A DNA stretch of 20,581 nucleotides from an uncultured Pelagibacteraceae bacterium (GTDB lineage Bacteria > Pseudomonadota > Alphaproteobacteria > Pelagibacterales > Pelagibacteraceae): the NCBI GenBank assembly GCA_902566925.1, contig CACFKO010000014.1, positions 1-20,581 on the forward strand. The letters run 5' to 3'. Positions 7,161-14,514 of the stretch are shown here, piece by piece; the stretch's first letter is position 1, and each line of letters starts with the position of its first letter. A model generated the notes under the pieces. It was not told where the DNA came from. It did no database searches and saw only the letters and a list, made by a program, of their open reading frames with translations. Position numbers and translations under genes: made by a program.

Positions 7161-8264
7161 ATGGATGATGTAGTAATTATTGGCGGGGGTATCATTGGAA
7201 CTGCTACTGCTTATTTTTTATCAAAAGAAGGAAGAAAAGTTAAAGTAATTGAGAGAGACCCAACCTATAAACAAGCATCTTTCCCACTTTCGCTTGGAGG
7301 GTTTAGAAGACAATTTTTTCAAAAAGAAAATATCCTTCTTGGAAAATTTGCAAAAGAATTTATTTTTGATTTACCCAATGTTTTAAAAACCGAAAAAAAT
7401 CCCAATCCAACAGCTAGTATGGTAGCTAATGGATATCTATTGATGTTTGGACCTGAGCATGCAGAGGAACAGTATAGAGCGCTTGAAAATCATAAAGCTT
7501 GTGATGCTGGTACTAAAAATATTAAAGGCTCAGAATTGTCAAAGGTTTTTCCTTATATTAACAATGAGGGTATCGAAACTGCAACATATACAGATAATAA
7601 AACTGAGGGATGGATTGATCCTTTTATGTTTCATGGAGCATTGAAAAGTAAAGCCATGGAACTTGGCGCTGAGTTCATTAAAGGTGAGATAAATAATATT
7701 TCTGAAGTTAAGGCTCATACAATTGTATCTGCCGCTGGGTGTTGGACAAAAAAACTTTTAGATGATATTCCCGTTGTTCCACAAAAACATACTGTGTTTA
7801 GGGTTAAGTGCCCAAAACATTACGCTGATATGCCTTTAACTGGTGATTTAACTACAGGAGTTTATTGGAGACCAGAGGGAAAAGAATATTTAGCAGGCTC
7901 CCCAATATCTGTTTTTGATGCTGACGATCTTGAGCCAGCCTGGAATGATTTTGAAGAATTGGTTTGGCCTGCTTTAGCAAAAAGAATACCTGCATTTGAG
8001 GAATTGAAGCTTACAGGAGGCTGGGCAGGGTATTATGATTGCAATAAATTAGATAATAACGCCGTAGTAGGAAAACATCCTAAATATGAGAATGTATATT
8101 TGGCCTCAGGTTTTACTGGTAGAGGATTAATGCAAGCGCCTGGAATTGGTAGAGCATTGACTGAACTTATAACAACAGGCTCATATCAAACTATTGATAT
8201 AAGTGAATTTGCAGTCGAGAGAGTTTTAGACAAGAATGCAAGGCCCGAACCTTACGTACTTTAA
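7161..8264 (+). CDS. FAD-dependent oxidoreductase, DAO family (FOXRED1-like)
   Basis: A 367-residue flavoenzyme. N-terminal dinucleotide fold VVIIGGGIIGTATAYFL (GGGIIG at 8-13) with acidic E31, then ERDPTYKQASFPLSLGG and FRRQFFQKENI, which is the hallmark of the FOXRED1-like branch of the D-amino-acid oxidase/sarcosine oxidase superfamily. The C-terminal flavin segment reads GFTGRGLMQAPGIGRALTEL (317-336). No HxGxx covalent-FAD motif is evident in the usual early position. The likely reaction is oxidation of a secondary or primary amine, with the electron acceptor unknown. It follows tspO after a single base. Its TAA shares bases with the stop of a small opposing gene. Family firm, substrate unknown. 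Confidence 0.9.
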   Translation: MDDVVIIGGGIIGTATAYFLSKEGRKVKVIERDPTYKQASFPLSLGGFRRQFFQKENILLGKFAKEFIFDLPNVLKTEKNPNPTASMVANGYLLMFGPEHAEEQYRALENHKACDAGTKNIKGSELSKVFPYINNEGIETATYTDNKTEGWIDPFMFHGALKSKAMELGAEFIKGEINNISEVKAHTIVSAAGCWTKKLLDDIPVVPQKHTVFRVKCPKHYADMPLTGDLTTGVYWRPEGKEYLAGSPISVFDADDLEPAWNDFEELVWPALAKRIPAFEELKLTGGWAGYYDCNKLDNNAVVGKHPKYENVYLASGFTGRGLMQAPGIGRALTELITTGSYQTIDISEFAVERVLDKNARPEPYVL

Positions 8265-8434
8265 TTTTTTTTTAAATAAATTCCAAGCAACCCATTAAAA
8301 AAAGACACAAAAATAATAATAGATTGTCCTTTTAACGAGTAAAATTCAAAAGAAGGATAAAATCCGATTGCCACCGAAAACAAAATATAAGTAATCAAAA
8401 ATGGTTTATAAAATTTCTTTAATTTCTCGTACAT
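8261..8434 (-). CDS. 57-residue putative two-helix membrane protein downstream of selO
   Basis: A short open frame filling what would otherwise be a 180-base gap. It starts with ATG (base 8434), runs 57 codons and ends with TAA at 8261-8263. The N terminus is basic and amphipathic (MYEKLKKFYKP), followed by one hydrophobic segment (about residues 11-27, FLITYILFSVAIGF) and a second (about 38-53, QSIIIFVSFFNGLLGIYL), ending in KKN. Positive charge at both ends suggests an in-in hairpin in the inner membrane. It begins 12 bases after the selO stop in the same direction, so it is probably its operon partner. I recognise no family. Support comes from fit to the gap, coding-like amino-acid composition and operon spacing. 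Confidence 0.62.
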   Translation of the reverse strand: MYEKLKKFYKPFLITYILFSVAIGFYPSFEFYSLKGQSIIIFVSFFNGLLGIYLKKN

Positions 8435-8446
8435 GTAAATTCAAGA

Positions 8447-9907
8447 TTATGTGCCGCAAGAAGTTTTATACGGAATTTTGCTAGGCTTAGGAGATGTCTG
8501 TAAATCTTGAATTGAGGATTGTATTTTGTAAGGTTCACTCAAGACTTTCAGTAATCTATTTGTTTTTTTCAAATCACCAGTCTCTGCAGTTTTCAAAGCA
8601 TCTTCAACCAGATGATTTCGTGGTATCACTACAGGGTTTGATTTTTTCATAGTCTTTTCTGCAGTTTTGCCATTATTATTTACTGATAGACGAATTTTCC
8701 ATCTTTCCTTCCATTTTAAAAAGTCATCTTTATGAAAGATTTTATCGTTAATCATATTTTCATAAGTTAAATTACAAAATGTATTAGTATAATCAGCTTT
8801 ATTTATATGCATCCATTGTAACAAATCTAAGATTAATACTTCATCTTCTTTTTGATTGCTTATCATCCCAAGCTTATCTCTCATCATTCCAAGCCATTTT
8901 TTTTCGTAATTACTATCAAATTCATTTATCTTATCTGTAGCTAATTTTATTGCTTTATCTTTATTTGAATCAAGTAAAGGAATTAAACACTCGGCAAATC
9001 TGGCAAGGTTCCATTTTGCTATTGTAGGTTGGTTGTAATATGCGTAACGACCAAAATGGTCTATTGAGCTGAACACACTCTTTGGATCGTACTGATCCAT
9101 AAAAGCACATGGACCATAATCTATAGTTTCACCTGATAAAGCCATATTATCTGTGTTCATTACTCCATGAATAAATCCTACTCTCATCCAATTCACAATT
9201 AAATCAATCTGTTTTTCCATCAATTTATCAATCAAATTTAAATATAAATTTTCTTTATTTTTTAAAGATGGGTAATGTTTATTTATTGTAAAATTAATTA
9301 GAGTTTTTAAATTTGAATCGTCTTTTTTATATGCAAAGTATTGAAATGTTCCTACACGAAGATGACTAGTAGCTACTCTAGTAAGAATTGCTCCTTTTAA
9401 TTCTGTCTCCCTAATAACTTTTTCACCAGTTTTAATTACAGCTAAACTTCTTGTCGTAGGTATATTCAAATAATGCATTGCCTCACTAATAATATACTCT
9501 CTCAACATAGGACCTAATGCAGCTTTACCATCACCATCTCTAGAAAATTTAGTTTTACCTGAACCTTTAAATTGAATTTCAAATCCTTGATTATTTTGAG
9601 TTACATGTTCACCGATTGTTATTGCTCTGCCATCACCTAAAATAGTAAAATGTCCAAATTGATGACCAGCATATGCCATTGAAATAGTCTTAGATCCATC
9701 AGGCAATGAATTTCCTGAGAAAACTGAAGCTAGATACTTATCATCTAAATCTAATAAATTTAAACCAAGTTCTTTTGATAAAGCGTGATTAATTATAACA
9801 ACTTCTGGTTTCTCAACAATATCTGGTTTTTGTTCAGATAACATTATCTTTGGAAGACTCAAATATGTATTATTGAAATTCCATTCAATTTTATTATCAA
9901 CTGCCAT
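8447..9907 (-). CDS. selO: protein adenylyltransferase SelO (YdiU/UPF0061)
   Basis: A 486-residue pseudokinase-fold enzyme that transfers AMP from ATP to proteins, linked to redox stress in E. coli. Family blocks in order: SMAYAGHQFGHF, LGDGRAITIGE, EIQFKGSGKTKFSRDGDGKA, REYIISEAMHYLNIPTTRSL, RVATSHLRVGTFQYF and the active-site run HGVMNTDNMAL followed by IDYGPCAFMD. The C terminus ends in a Cys near the tip (TSCGT), where eukaryotic SelO carries selenocysteine. I start at the ATG at 9907; a TTG eight codons upstream is in frame but would place the start inside a perfect inverted repeat. No Shine-Dalgarno site is visible. It lies 74 bases downstream of formate dehydrogenase and upstream of a tiny membrane protein gene. 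Confidence 0.95.
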   Translation of the reverse strand: MAVDNKIEWNFNNTYLSLPKIMLSEQKPDIVEKPEVVIINHALSKELGLNLLDLDDKYLASVFSGNSLPDGSKTISMAYAGHQFGHFTILGDGRAITIGEHVTQNNQGFEIQFKGSGKTKFSRDGDGKAALGPMLREYIISEAMHYLNIPTTRSLAVIKTGEKVIRETELKGAILTRVATSHLRVGTFQYFAYKKDDSNLKTLINFTINKHYPSLKNKENLYLNLIDKLMEKQIDLIVNWMRVGFIHGVMNTDNMALSGETIDYGPCAFMDQYDPKSVFSSIDHFGRYAYYNQPTIAKWNLARFAECLIPLLDSNKDKAIKLATDKINEFDSNYEKKWLGMMRDKLGMISNQKEDEVLILDLLQWMHINKADYTNTFCNLTYENMINDKIFHKDDFLKWKERWKIRLSVNNNGKTAEKTMKKSNPVVIPRNHLVEDALKTAETGDLKKTNRLLKVLSEPYKIQSSIQDLQTSPKPSKIPYKTSCGT

Positions 9908-9925
9908 TAAATAGATATAGTTAAT

Positions 9926-9960
9926 ACTCAAGTTTATATCAAGGTGATATAAACTTGAGT
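9926..9960. repeat. perfect 16-bp inverted repeat (3-base loop) between fdh and selO
   Basis: The left arm ACTCAAGTTTATATCA (9926-9941) pairs without mismatch with 9945-9960, leaving the loop AGG. It lies 21 bases past the fdh stop and 18 bases before the selO ATG, so an RNA read through it would carry a strong hairpin right in front of selO. Neither strand has a U-tract directly after the stem (minus strand continues ATTAACTA), so it is not a textbook intrinsic terminator. It may cap the fdh message, dampen selO, or bind a dimeric regulator. Confidence 0.85.
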
Positions 9961-9981
9961 TTGTTACTAAAAATTAAGAAT

Positions 9982-11181
9982 TTATTTTTTTTTATATTTT
10001 GCAGCTTCCTCAGATCCACTTGTTGCAGATCCTTTACTGTAAGAGTGAGCACCCATACCAGCAAGCTGACCGTCTTTAACTATTAAATATTGATCTCTTA
10101 TAGGTTTTTTATCAAAGAAACATTCAAGTATTTCTCTTACTCCGTCTGCATATCTTGCTTGAGCTGACAAAGAAGTACCTGATGTATGTGGGGTCATACC
10201 GTGATTAGGCATTGTTCTCCATACATGGTCGTTTGGCGCAGGCTGAGGGAACCACACATCTCCTGCATAGCCACTTAATTGACCTGATTTCAATGCCTCT
10301 GCTATATCATCTCTATTACATATTTTTCCTCTAGCAGTATTAACTATGTAAGCACCTTTTTTCATTTTACTTATCATTTTTTTATCAAATAAATTTTCTG
10401 TCTCAGGGTGCAAAGGACAATTAATTGTTACAACATCACATACCTTTACCATAGATTCTACAGAATCATGAAAAGTAAGATTTAATTCTTTTTCAACACT
10501 ATCTGGTAATTTATGTCTGTCAAAATAATGTAAGTGAACATCAAATGGTTTCATTTTTCTTAATGCATCAAGCCCAATTCTTCCAGCTGCAACTGTACCA
10601 ATGTGCATTCCTTCAACATCATAACTTCTTTGAACTGCATCAGCGATATTCCATCCACCTTCGTTAACAATTCTGTGTTGATTATGATAATCTCTAACCA
10701 TAGATACAATCATCATAACAATATGTTCTGCAACTGATCTTGAATTACAGAATGTTACTTCAACAACATCAATCTTATTATCCATAGCAGCTTGTAAATC
10801 AACGTGATCTGAACCTATTCCTGCAGTTATTGCCATTTTTAAGTTTTTGGCTTTTGCAATCCTCTCCTTTGTTAAGTAATAAGGAAAAAATGGTTGAGAT
10901 ATAACTATATCTGCATCTACGATGTGCTTGTCGGCTTCACATCCATCTCCGTCTTTACTGTTAGTAACAATAAATTCATGACCATTGCTTTCTAAGAATT
11001 TTCTTAAACCTAATTCTCCTGATACACATCCAAGTAGCTCACCTGGTGTAAAATCTCTTCCTTTCGGACTTGGTAAAGTCATCCCGTCAGGATATTTTTC
11101 TAATTTTGGTAAATCTGATAATGGATATGCTTTAGGCATTCCATTTTTTGGATCATCATATAGAACACATAGTATTTTCAT
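9982..11181 (-). CDS. fdh: NAD-dependent formate dehydrogenase
   Basis: A 399-residue metal-free formate dehydrogenase of the D-2-hydroxyacid dehydrogenase superfamily, converting formate and NAD+ to CO2 and NADH in the cytoplasm. It matches the Pseudomonas sp. 101 enzyme so closely that key residues keep the same numbers: PFF at 97-99, Asn146, dinucleotide motif GTVAAGRIG at 195-203, Asp221 (NAD rather than NADP choice), Cys255, Arg284 (NTARGK), Gln313, His332 and Ser334 (PHTSGTS). The tail also matches that enzyme (KGSATSGSEEAAKYKKK). In a methylotrophic or C1-oxidising marine cell it would yield NADH from formate derived from folate-linked C1 units. A strong ribosome site precedes it, suggesting high expression. 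Confidence 0.97.
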   Translation of the reverse strand: MKILCVLYDDPKNGMPKAYPLSDLPKLEKYPDGMTLPSPKGRDFTPGELLGCVSGELGLRKFLESNGHEFIVTNSKDGDGCEADKHIVDADIVISQPFFPYYLTKERIAKAKNLKMAITAGIGSDHVDLQAAMDNKIDVVEVTFCNSRSVAEHIVMMIVSMVRDYHNQHRIVNEGGWNIADAVQRSYDVEGMHIGTVAAGRIGLDALRKMKPFDVHLHYFDRHKLPDSVEKELNLTFHDSVESMVKVCDVVTINCPLHPETENLFDKKMISKMKKGAYIVNTARGKICNRDDIAEALKSGQLSGYAGDVWFPQPAPNDHVWRTMPNHGMTPHTSGTSLSAQARYADGVREILECFFDKKPIRDQYLIVKDGQLAGMGAHSYSKGSATSGSEEAAKYKKK

Positions 11182-11186
11182 TTAAT

Positions 11187-11191
11187 CTCCT
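11187..11191 (-). promoter_or_regulatory. Shine-Dalgarno site of fdh
   Basis: AGGAG on the minus strand, five bases before the fdh ATG (TAGGAGATTAAATG). The other starts I inspected here lack a comparable site, so this one both fixes the fdh start and hints at strong translation. Upstream, TATAGA at 11227-11232 with TTGCTA at 11248-11253 could be a weak promoter (15-base spacer), which I do not call separately. Confidence 0.75.
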
Positions 11192-11264
11192 ATTAAATTG
11201 TAACTAAAGATTTTTTTTTCAGACAATCTATAGAATTTGACATTTAGTAGCAATTAAATAGTGG

Positions 11265-11729
11265 CTATTTTGGGTAATTTTTCTTTAATATAAATCTATT
11301 TAAAATTACACCAAAAACTAGAATAACTATTGAACCAGTTATTATCGGGCTCAATAAATAATCAAAAGACACACCTCCAATAATCACAATGATTGGATTG
11401 CCCCCTGCAGGTGGGTGAGTAACATTAAAAAGTATCATTAACCCAACCCCAAGACCAGCAGCCAGTGGTATTAAAATATAATTTGGTAATGGGATAAACA
11501 ATAAACAAAGCACTCCAACCAAAGCTGTTAAAAGATGACCAAAGAAAATATTTTTTGGTTGGGCGAAAGGACTTTCAGGATATCCATAAAGCAACACCAT
11601 TGTAGATCCAAATGATGCAATTAAAAAAATACCATATTCCGTCTTATAAGTTAGTAAAGTTAATGCACCTATAGTTAAAAAAGAGAACAATGCGGCTATA
11701 GAGGATTTTAGAGTATTTTCTTTATTCAT
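11265..11729 (-). CDS. HPP family integral membrane protein
   Basis: A 154-residue membrane protein with about four helices. It has the family's name-giving motif in NVTHPPAGGNPI (HPP at 105-107) and the upstream conserved run FGSTMVLLYGYPESPFAQPK (40-59). Related HPP proteins in plants and cyanobacteria have been linked to nitrite transport; the bacterial short forms are not well understood, so the substrate here is open. It follows the SufU-like gene after seven bases in the same direction, which makes a two-gene unit, and lies 83 bases upstream of fdh. Family call is firm, function is not. Confidence 0.88.
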   Translation of the reverse strand: MNKENTLKSSIAALFSFLTIGALTLLTYKTEYGIFLIASFGSTMVLLYGYPESPFAQPKNIFFGHLLTALVGVLCLLFIPLPNYILIPLAAGLGVGLMILFNVTHPPAGGNPIIVIIGGVSFDYLLSPIITGSIVILVFGVILNRFILKKNYPK

Positions 11730-11736
11730 AACAATA

Positions 11737-12138
11737 CTATAGATTTTTTATCATTTTTTTGACAGTAATAAATGGAAGCAATAAACAATCTTTTCTGGCA
11801 AGATTTTTTTCATTTATTATCTTATTTAGAACTGATAGTTTTTTTGGGAGTTTAGTTGTTTGTTTTTTACAAAATTTGTTCAGCTCTAAAGTTATATCAT
11901 CTATTTCCTTGAATGATTTATTTTTAAAAAATTCTGAAAGTAGACTTGCTGAGGCTTGAGTATAAATACATGATTTACAGCTATAACCAATTTTATAAAC
12001 TTTTTTACTTTTAGCTTTAATTGATATTGTAATTTCATCTCCACAAAAAGTATTTTTTTGCCTTAAAACATAATCATAATTTTTTAATAATTTATGATTT
12101 TTTGTATTTGCTGCTAATTTAAAAACTTTTAAATCCAT
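11737..12138 (-). CDS. SufU/IscU-like iron-sulfur cluster scaffold (NifU N-terminal domain)
   Basis: A 133-residue protein of the NifU_N fold. The three metal/sulfur-binding cysteines are present with SufU spacing: Cys32 with Asp34 (FCGDE), Cys57 (SCKSCIYTQASASLLSEF) and Cys118 (ARKDCLLLPF). The distances C32-C57 (25) and C57-C118 (61) match Bacillus SufU (C41, C66, C128) rather than IscU, whose last gap is much shorter. An extra cysteine, Cys54, sits three residues before Cys57 where the family usually has glycine. The usual neighbours sufS/sufBCD are absent; an HPP membrane protein follows instead. Sulfur acceptor or Fe-S scaffold role is the family expectation; its specialised job here is unknown. 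Confidence 0.85.
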   Translation of the reverse strand: MDLKVFKLAANTKNHKLLKNYDYVLRQKNTFCGDEITISIKAKSKKVYKIGYSCKSCIYTQASASLLSEFFKNKSFKEIDDITLELNKFCKKQTTKLPKKLSVLNKIINEKNLARKDCLLLPFITVKKMIKNL

Positions 12139-12249
12139 TAATTAAGTAGTTAACAACTTTAAGTTGAGGTAAAATTTAATTTTATTCAAATATCAATAAC
12201 AATTTAATTTTTTATTGTAGTAAGTCAAATTTATTAATAAAAACACTCA
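12139..12249. other. divergent intergenic region between the SufU-like gene and a DMT permease
   Basis: At 111 bases this is among the longest non-coding stretches in the window. It must hold the promoters of both flanking units. The only structure I see is a short odd palindrome, CAACTTTAAGTTG, at 12154-12166. No riboswitch-like fold or clear -35/-10 pair stands out in the AT-rich remainder. Confidence 0.4.
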
Positions 12250-13155
12250 ATGTTTAAACTTAAAAATGAAAATGTTGCTATTCCAGTTGTTCTAATTGCA
12301 GGAATACTTTGGTCTTTTGGTCCCTTAGTTGTTCGTTACATGGATCAGCCTGAGCTTGTACCTTGGCAATATTTATTTGCAAGGGGAATAACTATATTTA
12401 TTCTTTTAAATATTTATTTATTTTTTGAAGAAGGACTTGATTTTTTAAATAATTATAAAAAAATTGGTTTATCAGGCTTAATTGGAGGCGCAGGACTTGG
12501 AACAGCAATGATTTCTTTCATATGGTCTATTACTCATACAAGTGCAGCAATTACTTTGCTTTGTCTTGCCGCCATGCCTTTTATGACAGCATTATTGGGT
12601 TTTTTATTTTTGAAAGAGATTATATCCACTAATGTTTGGGTAGCGATATTTACTGCAGCGGTTGGTATAGTCATTATGGCTCTTGGGAATTTTGAGACAG
12701 GTTCTTTATTTGGGCTTACTTTTGGTCTTATATCAGCATTAGGTTTTTCTATTTTTTCAGTCACTTTAAGATGGAGAAAAGAAACTCCAAAATTTACAAC
12801 TGTTGCATTTGCAGGCTTTTTTTGTGCAATTATTTCATTATTTATTTTGATCAACACTGATAGTGCTTTAATTTCAAATAGTAGAAATCAATCTCTATTT
12901 GCAGTTCATGGTACATTGGTTTGTTTAGGTTTGATTTTGTATTCAATAGGATCAAAAGCAATTCCAGCAGCTGAACTAACTTTATTGTCTTTGACCGAGG
13001 TAATAGGCGGTATATTTTGGGTTTGGCTACCTATACTTGGTATTAATGAAGTTCCATCAAATACTACTGTTATTGGTGGTTTTTTAATATTCTTGGCTAT
13101 CATTTATTATAGCTTGATAATAAAACATAACAGAAGATTTATAGCTTTAAACTGA
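12250..13155 (+). CDS. DMT superfamily permease (EamA domains), linked to the amidinotransferase
   Basis: A 301-residue inner-membrane permease with about ten helices in two EamA halves (about 10-146 and 153-290). It has the early WSFGPLVVRYMD and WQYLFARG segments, FLFLKEIIS at the end of the first half and a matching conserved helix with LTEVIGGIFWVWL in the second. Three bases separate its stop from the amidinotransferase ATG, so the two form an operon. The natural guess is transport of the amidinotransferase's substrate or product (arginine, an amino acceptor or a guanidino compound), but DMT substrates cannot be predicted from sequence. Confidence 0.9.
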   Translation: MFKLKNENVAIPVVLIAGILWSFGPLVVRYMDQPELVPWQYLFARGITIFILLNIYLFFEEGLDFLNNYKKIGLSGLIGGAGLGTAMISFIWSITHTSAAITLLCLAAMPFMTALLGFLFLKEIISTNVWVAIFTAAVGIVIMALGNFETGSLFGLTFGLISALGFSIFSVTLRWRKETPKFTTVAFAGFFCAIISLFILINTDSALISNSRNQSLFAVHGTLVCLGLILYSIGSKAIPAAELTLLSLTEVIGGIFWVWLPILGINEVPSNTTVIGGFLIFLAIIYYSLIIKHNRRFIALN

Positions 13156-13158
13156 TTT

Positions 13159-14274
13159 ATGAATTCCTCAAAAACAATCGTTAATAGTTGGAATGAATGG
13201 GACCCATTAAAACATGTTATTGTTGGAAGAGCAGACGGCTGTTGTATTCCTGCTCCTGAACCAGCGCTTGATGCAAAAGTGCCAGAGGACTCCGATATGA
13301 AAGGTCAACATGGACAAAGAACACAGGATACAATCGATAAGGCAAATGAATTACTAAATAATTTTGTTTCTTTGCTTGAGAAAAGGGGCATCAAAGTTGA
13401 TAGACCAATACCAATAAAACATAATCAAAAAATTTCTACACCAGATTGGGAAGTTGATAGTATGTTTGGATGTATGCCAGCAAGAGATATAATTTTAACA
13501 GTTGGCAATGAAATGTTAGAAGCAACAATGAGTTATAGATGTAGATGGTTTGAATATCTTAATTATAGACCACTTCTGCAAAATTATTTTGAGCAAGATC
13601 CAAATATGCGACATGAAATTGCGCCAAAACCGAGATTAACAGATGCAGATTACAGAAAAGATTATTTATCAGAAAAAATTGGTGTTCAAAAAAGACTCAA
13701 GTGGACAGAAGATAAGTTTTTTGTAACTACAGAAGAGGAGCCCTTGTTTGATGCTGCAGATATTTTAAGATTTGGTAAAGACTTAGTAGTCCAGCACGGT
13801 TTTACAACAAATTTAAAAGGTATAGATTGGCTAAGAAGACATTTCAAAGATCATAGGGTACATGCTGTAAATTTCCCTGGTGATCCATATCCAATACATA
13901 TTGATGCAACGTTTACACCAATCAAGGAAGGTCTAATAATTAATAATCCTCAAAGAAGGTTGCCGAAAGAACAAAGAAAGTTATTTGAGGACAATGGTTG
14001 GAAAATTATTGACTCTGCACAACCTGCACATAACAGTCCTCCTCCATTATGCTATTCATCAGTTTGGTTATCAATGAATGTTTTAGTTTTGGATCCTAAA
14101 ACAGTTTGTGTAGAGAAAAGTGAGGTATATCAAGCTGAACAATTAGACAAGCTTGGAATGGAAGTTTTACCAGTCGAGCTTCGTGATGCTTATGCATTTG
14201 GTGGTGGACTTCATTGCTGTACCGCCGATGTTTATAGAGAAGGAGATTTAAAAGATTACTTTCCTAAACAATAA
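13159..14274 (+). CDS. glycine/inosamine-type amidinotransferase
   Basis: A 371-residue enzyme of the L-arginine:glycine (or scyllo-inosamine-4-phosphate) amidinotransferase family, which moves the amidino group from arginine to an amine. Fold blocks: VNSWNEWDPLKHVIVGRADG at the N terminus, the catalytic Asp198 (EPLFDAADILRFGKD), His247 (PYPIHIDATFTP) and nucleophile Cys363 (GGGLHCCTADVYR), equivalent to human AGAT Asp254, His303 and Cys407. No mitochondrial-type leader is present, as expected. The amino acceptor could be glycine (making guanidinoacetate), another amino acid such as GABA, or an amino sugar; the family does not decide. No creatine-forming methyltransferase is nearby. It is co-transcribed with a DMT permease and ends flush against the opposing gene. 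Confidence 0.93.
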   Translation: MNSSKTIVNSWNEWDPLKHVIVGRADGCCIPAPEPALDAKVPEDSDMKGQHGQRTQDTIDKANELLNNFVSLLEKRGIKVDRPIPIKHNQKISTPDWEVDSMFGCMPARDIILTVGNEMLEATMSYRCRWFEYLNYRPLLQNYFEQDPNMRHEIAPKPRLTDADYRKDYLSEKIGVQKRLKWTEDKFFVTTEEEPLFDAADILRFGKDLVVQHGFTTNLKGIDWLRRHFKDHRVHAVNFPGDPYPIHIDATFTPIKEGLIINNPQRRLPKEQRKLFEDNGWKIIDSAQPAHNSPPPLCYSSVWLSMNVLVLDPKTVCVEKSEVYQAEQLDKLGMEVLPVELRDAYAFGGGLHCCTADVYREGDLKDYFPKQ

Positions 14275-14502
14275 TCAACTAGGATTTTCTTTTAAAAAAT
14301 TAATAAAACTTACAACTTCCTCAAACTTTTCATCTTCTATATCTTTGTAGCTATTACTAAACTTATTTTTAATACATAATGCTACATGAGCATAAGGATT
14401 TCTACCTTTAGGATGATTAGGATGGTCAGGCAGCTGACCTTTGAGATAATCACCAGCTTCTTGAATCATCTTCCATAGTTTTTTGGATTTGATTGGCGAC
14501 AC
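14275..14502 (-). CDS. 75-residue protein of unknown function
   Basis: A small soluble protein starting with GTG; a stop codon precedes it directly, and the next possible start (ATG, residue 12) would remove a well-formed helix. It begins KSKKLWKMIQEAGDYLKGQL, has a histidine/proline-rich centre DHPNHPKGRNPYAHVALCI and ends in an acidic helix (DIEDEKFEEVVSFINFLKE). The centre looks constrained and may be a conserved alphaproteobacterial motif, but I cannot name a family. It starts 12 bases after the coiled-coil gene and probably shares its mRNA. Its TGA abuts the amidinotransferase stop with no gap. Confidence 0.72.
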   Translation of the reverse strand: MSPIKSKKLWKMIQEAGDYLKGQLPDHPNHPKGRNPYAHVALCIKNKFSNSYKDIEDEKFEEVVSFINFLKENPS

Positions 14503-14514
14503 TTAAAGAAATTT

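Noticed and set aside
9908..9931. TTG start for selO, eight codons upstream of the ATG
   Set aside because: It would begin inside the perfect inverted repeat, the added residues are not typical of the family, and the ATG at 9907 fits the normal SelO N terminus.
11203..11226. AGATT-T-run-AATCT near the fdh start as a terminator or attenuator
   Set aside because: The arms are only five bases and A/T-rich, and the run of nine A on the minus strand is on the wrong side for an intrinsic terminator of the HPP gene.
12534..12857. 107-codon frame antisense to the DMT permease
   Set aside because: It is fully opposite a clear membrane-protein gene; its composition is that expected of the complement of a hydrophobic frame and it matches no family.
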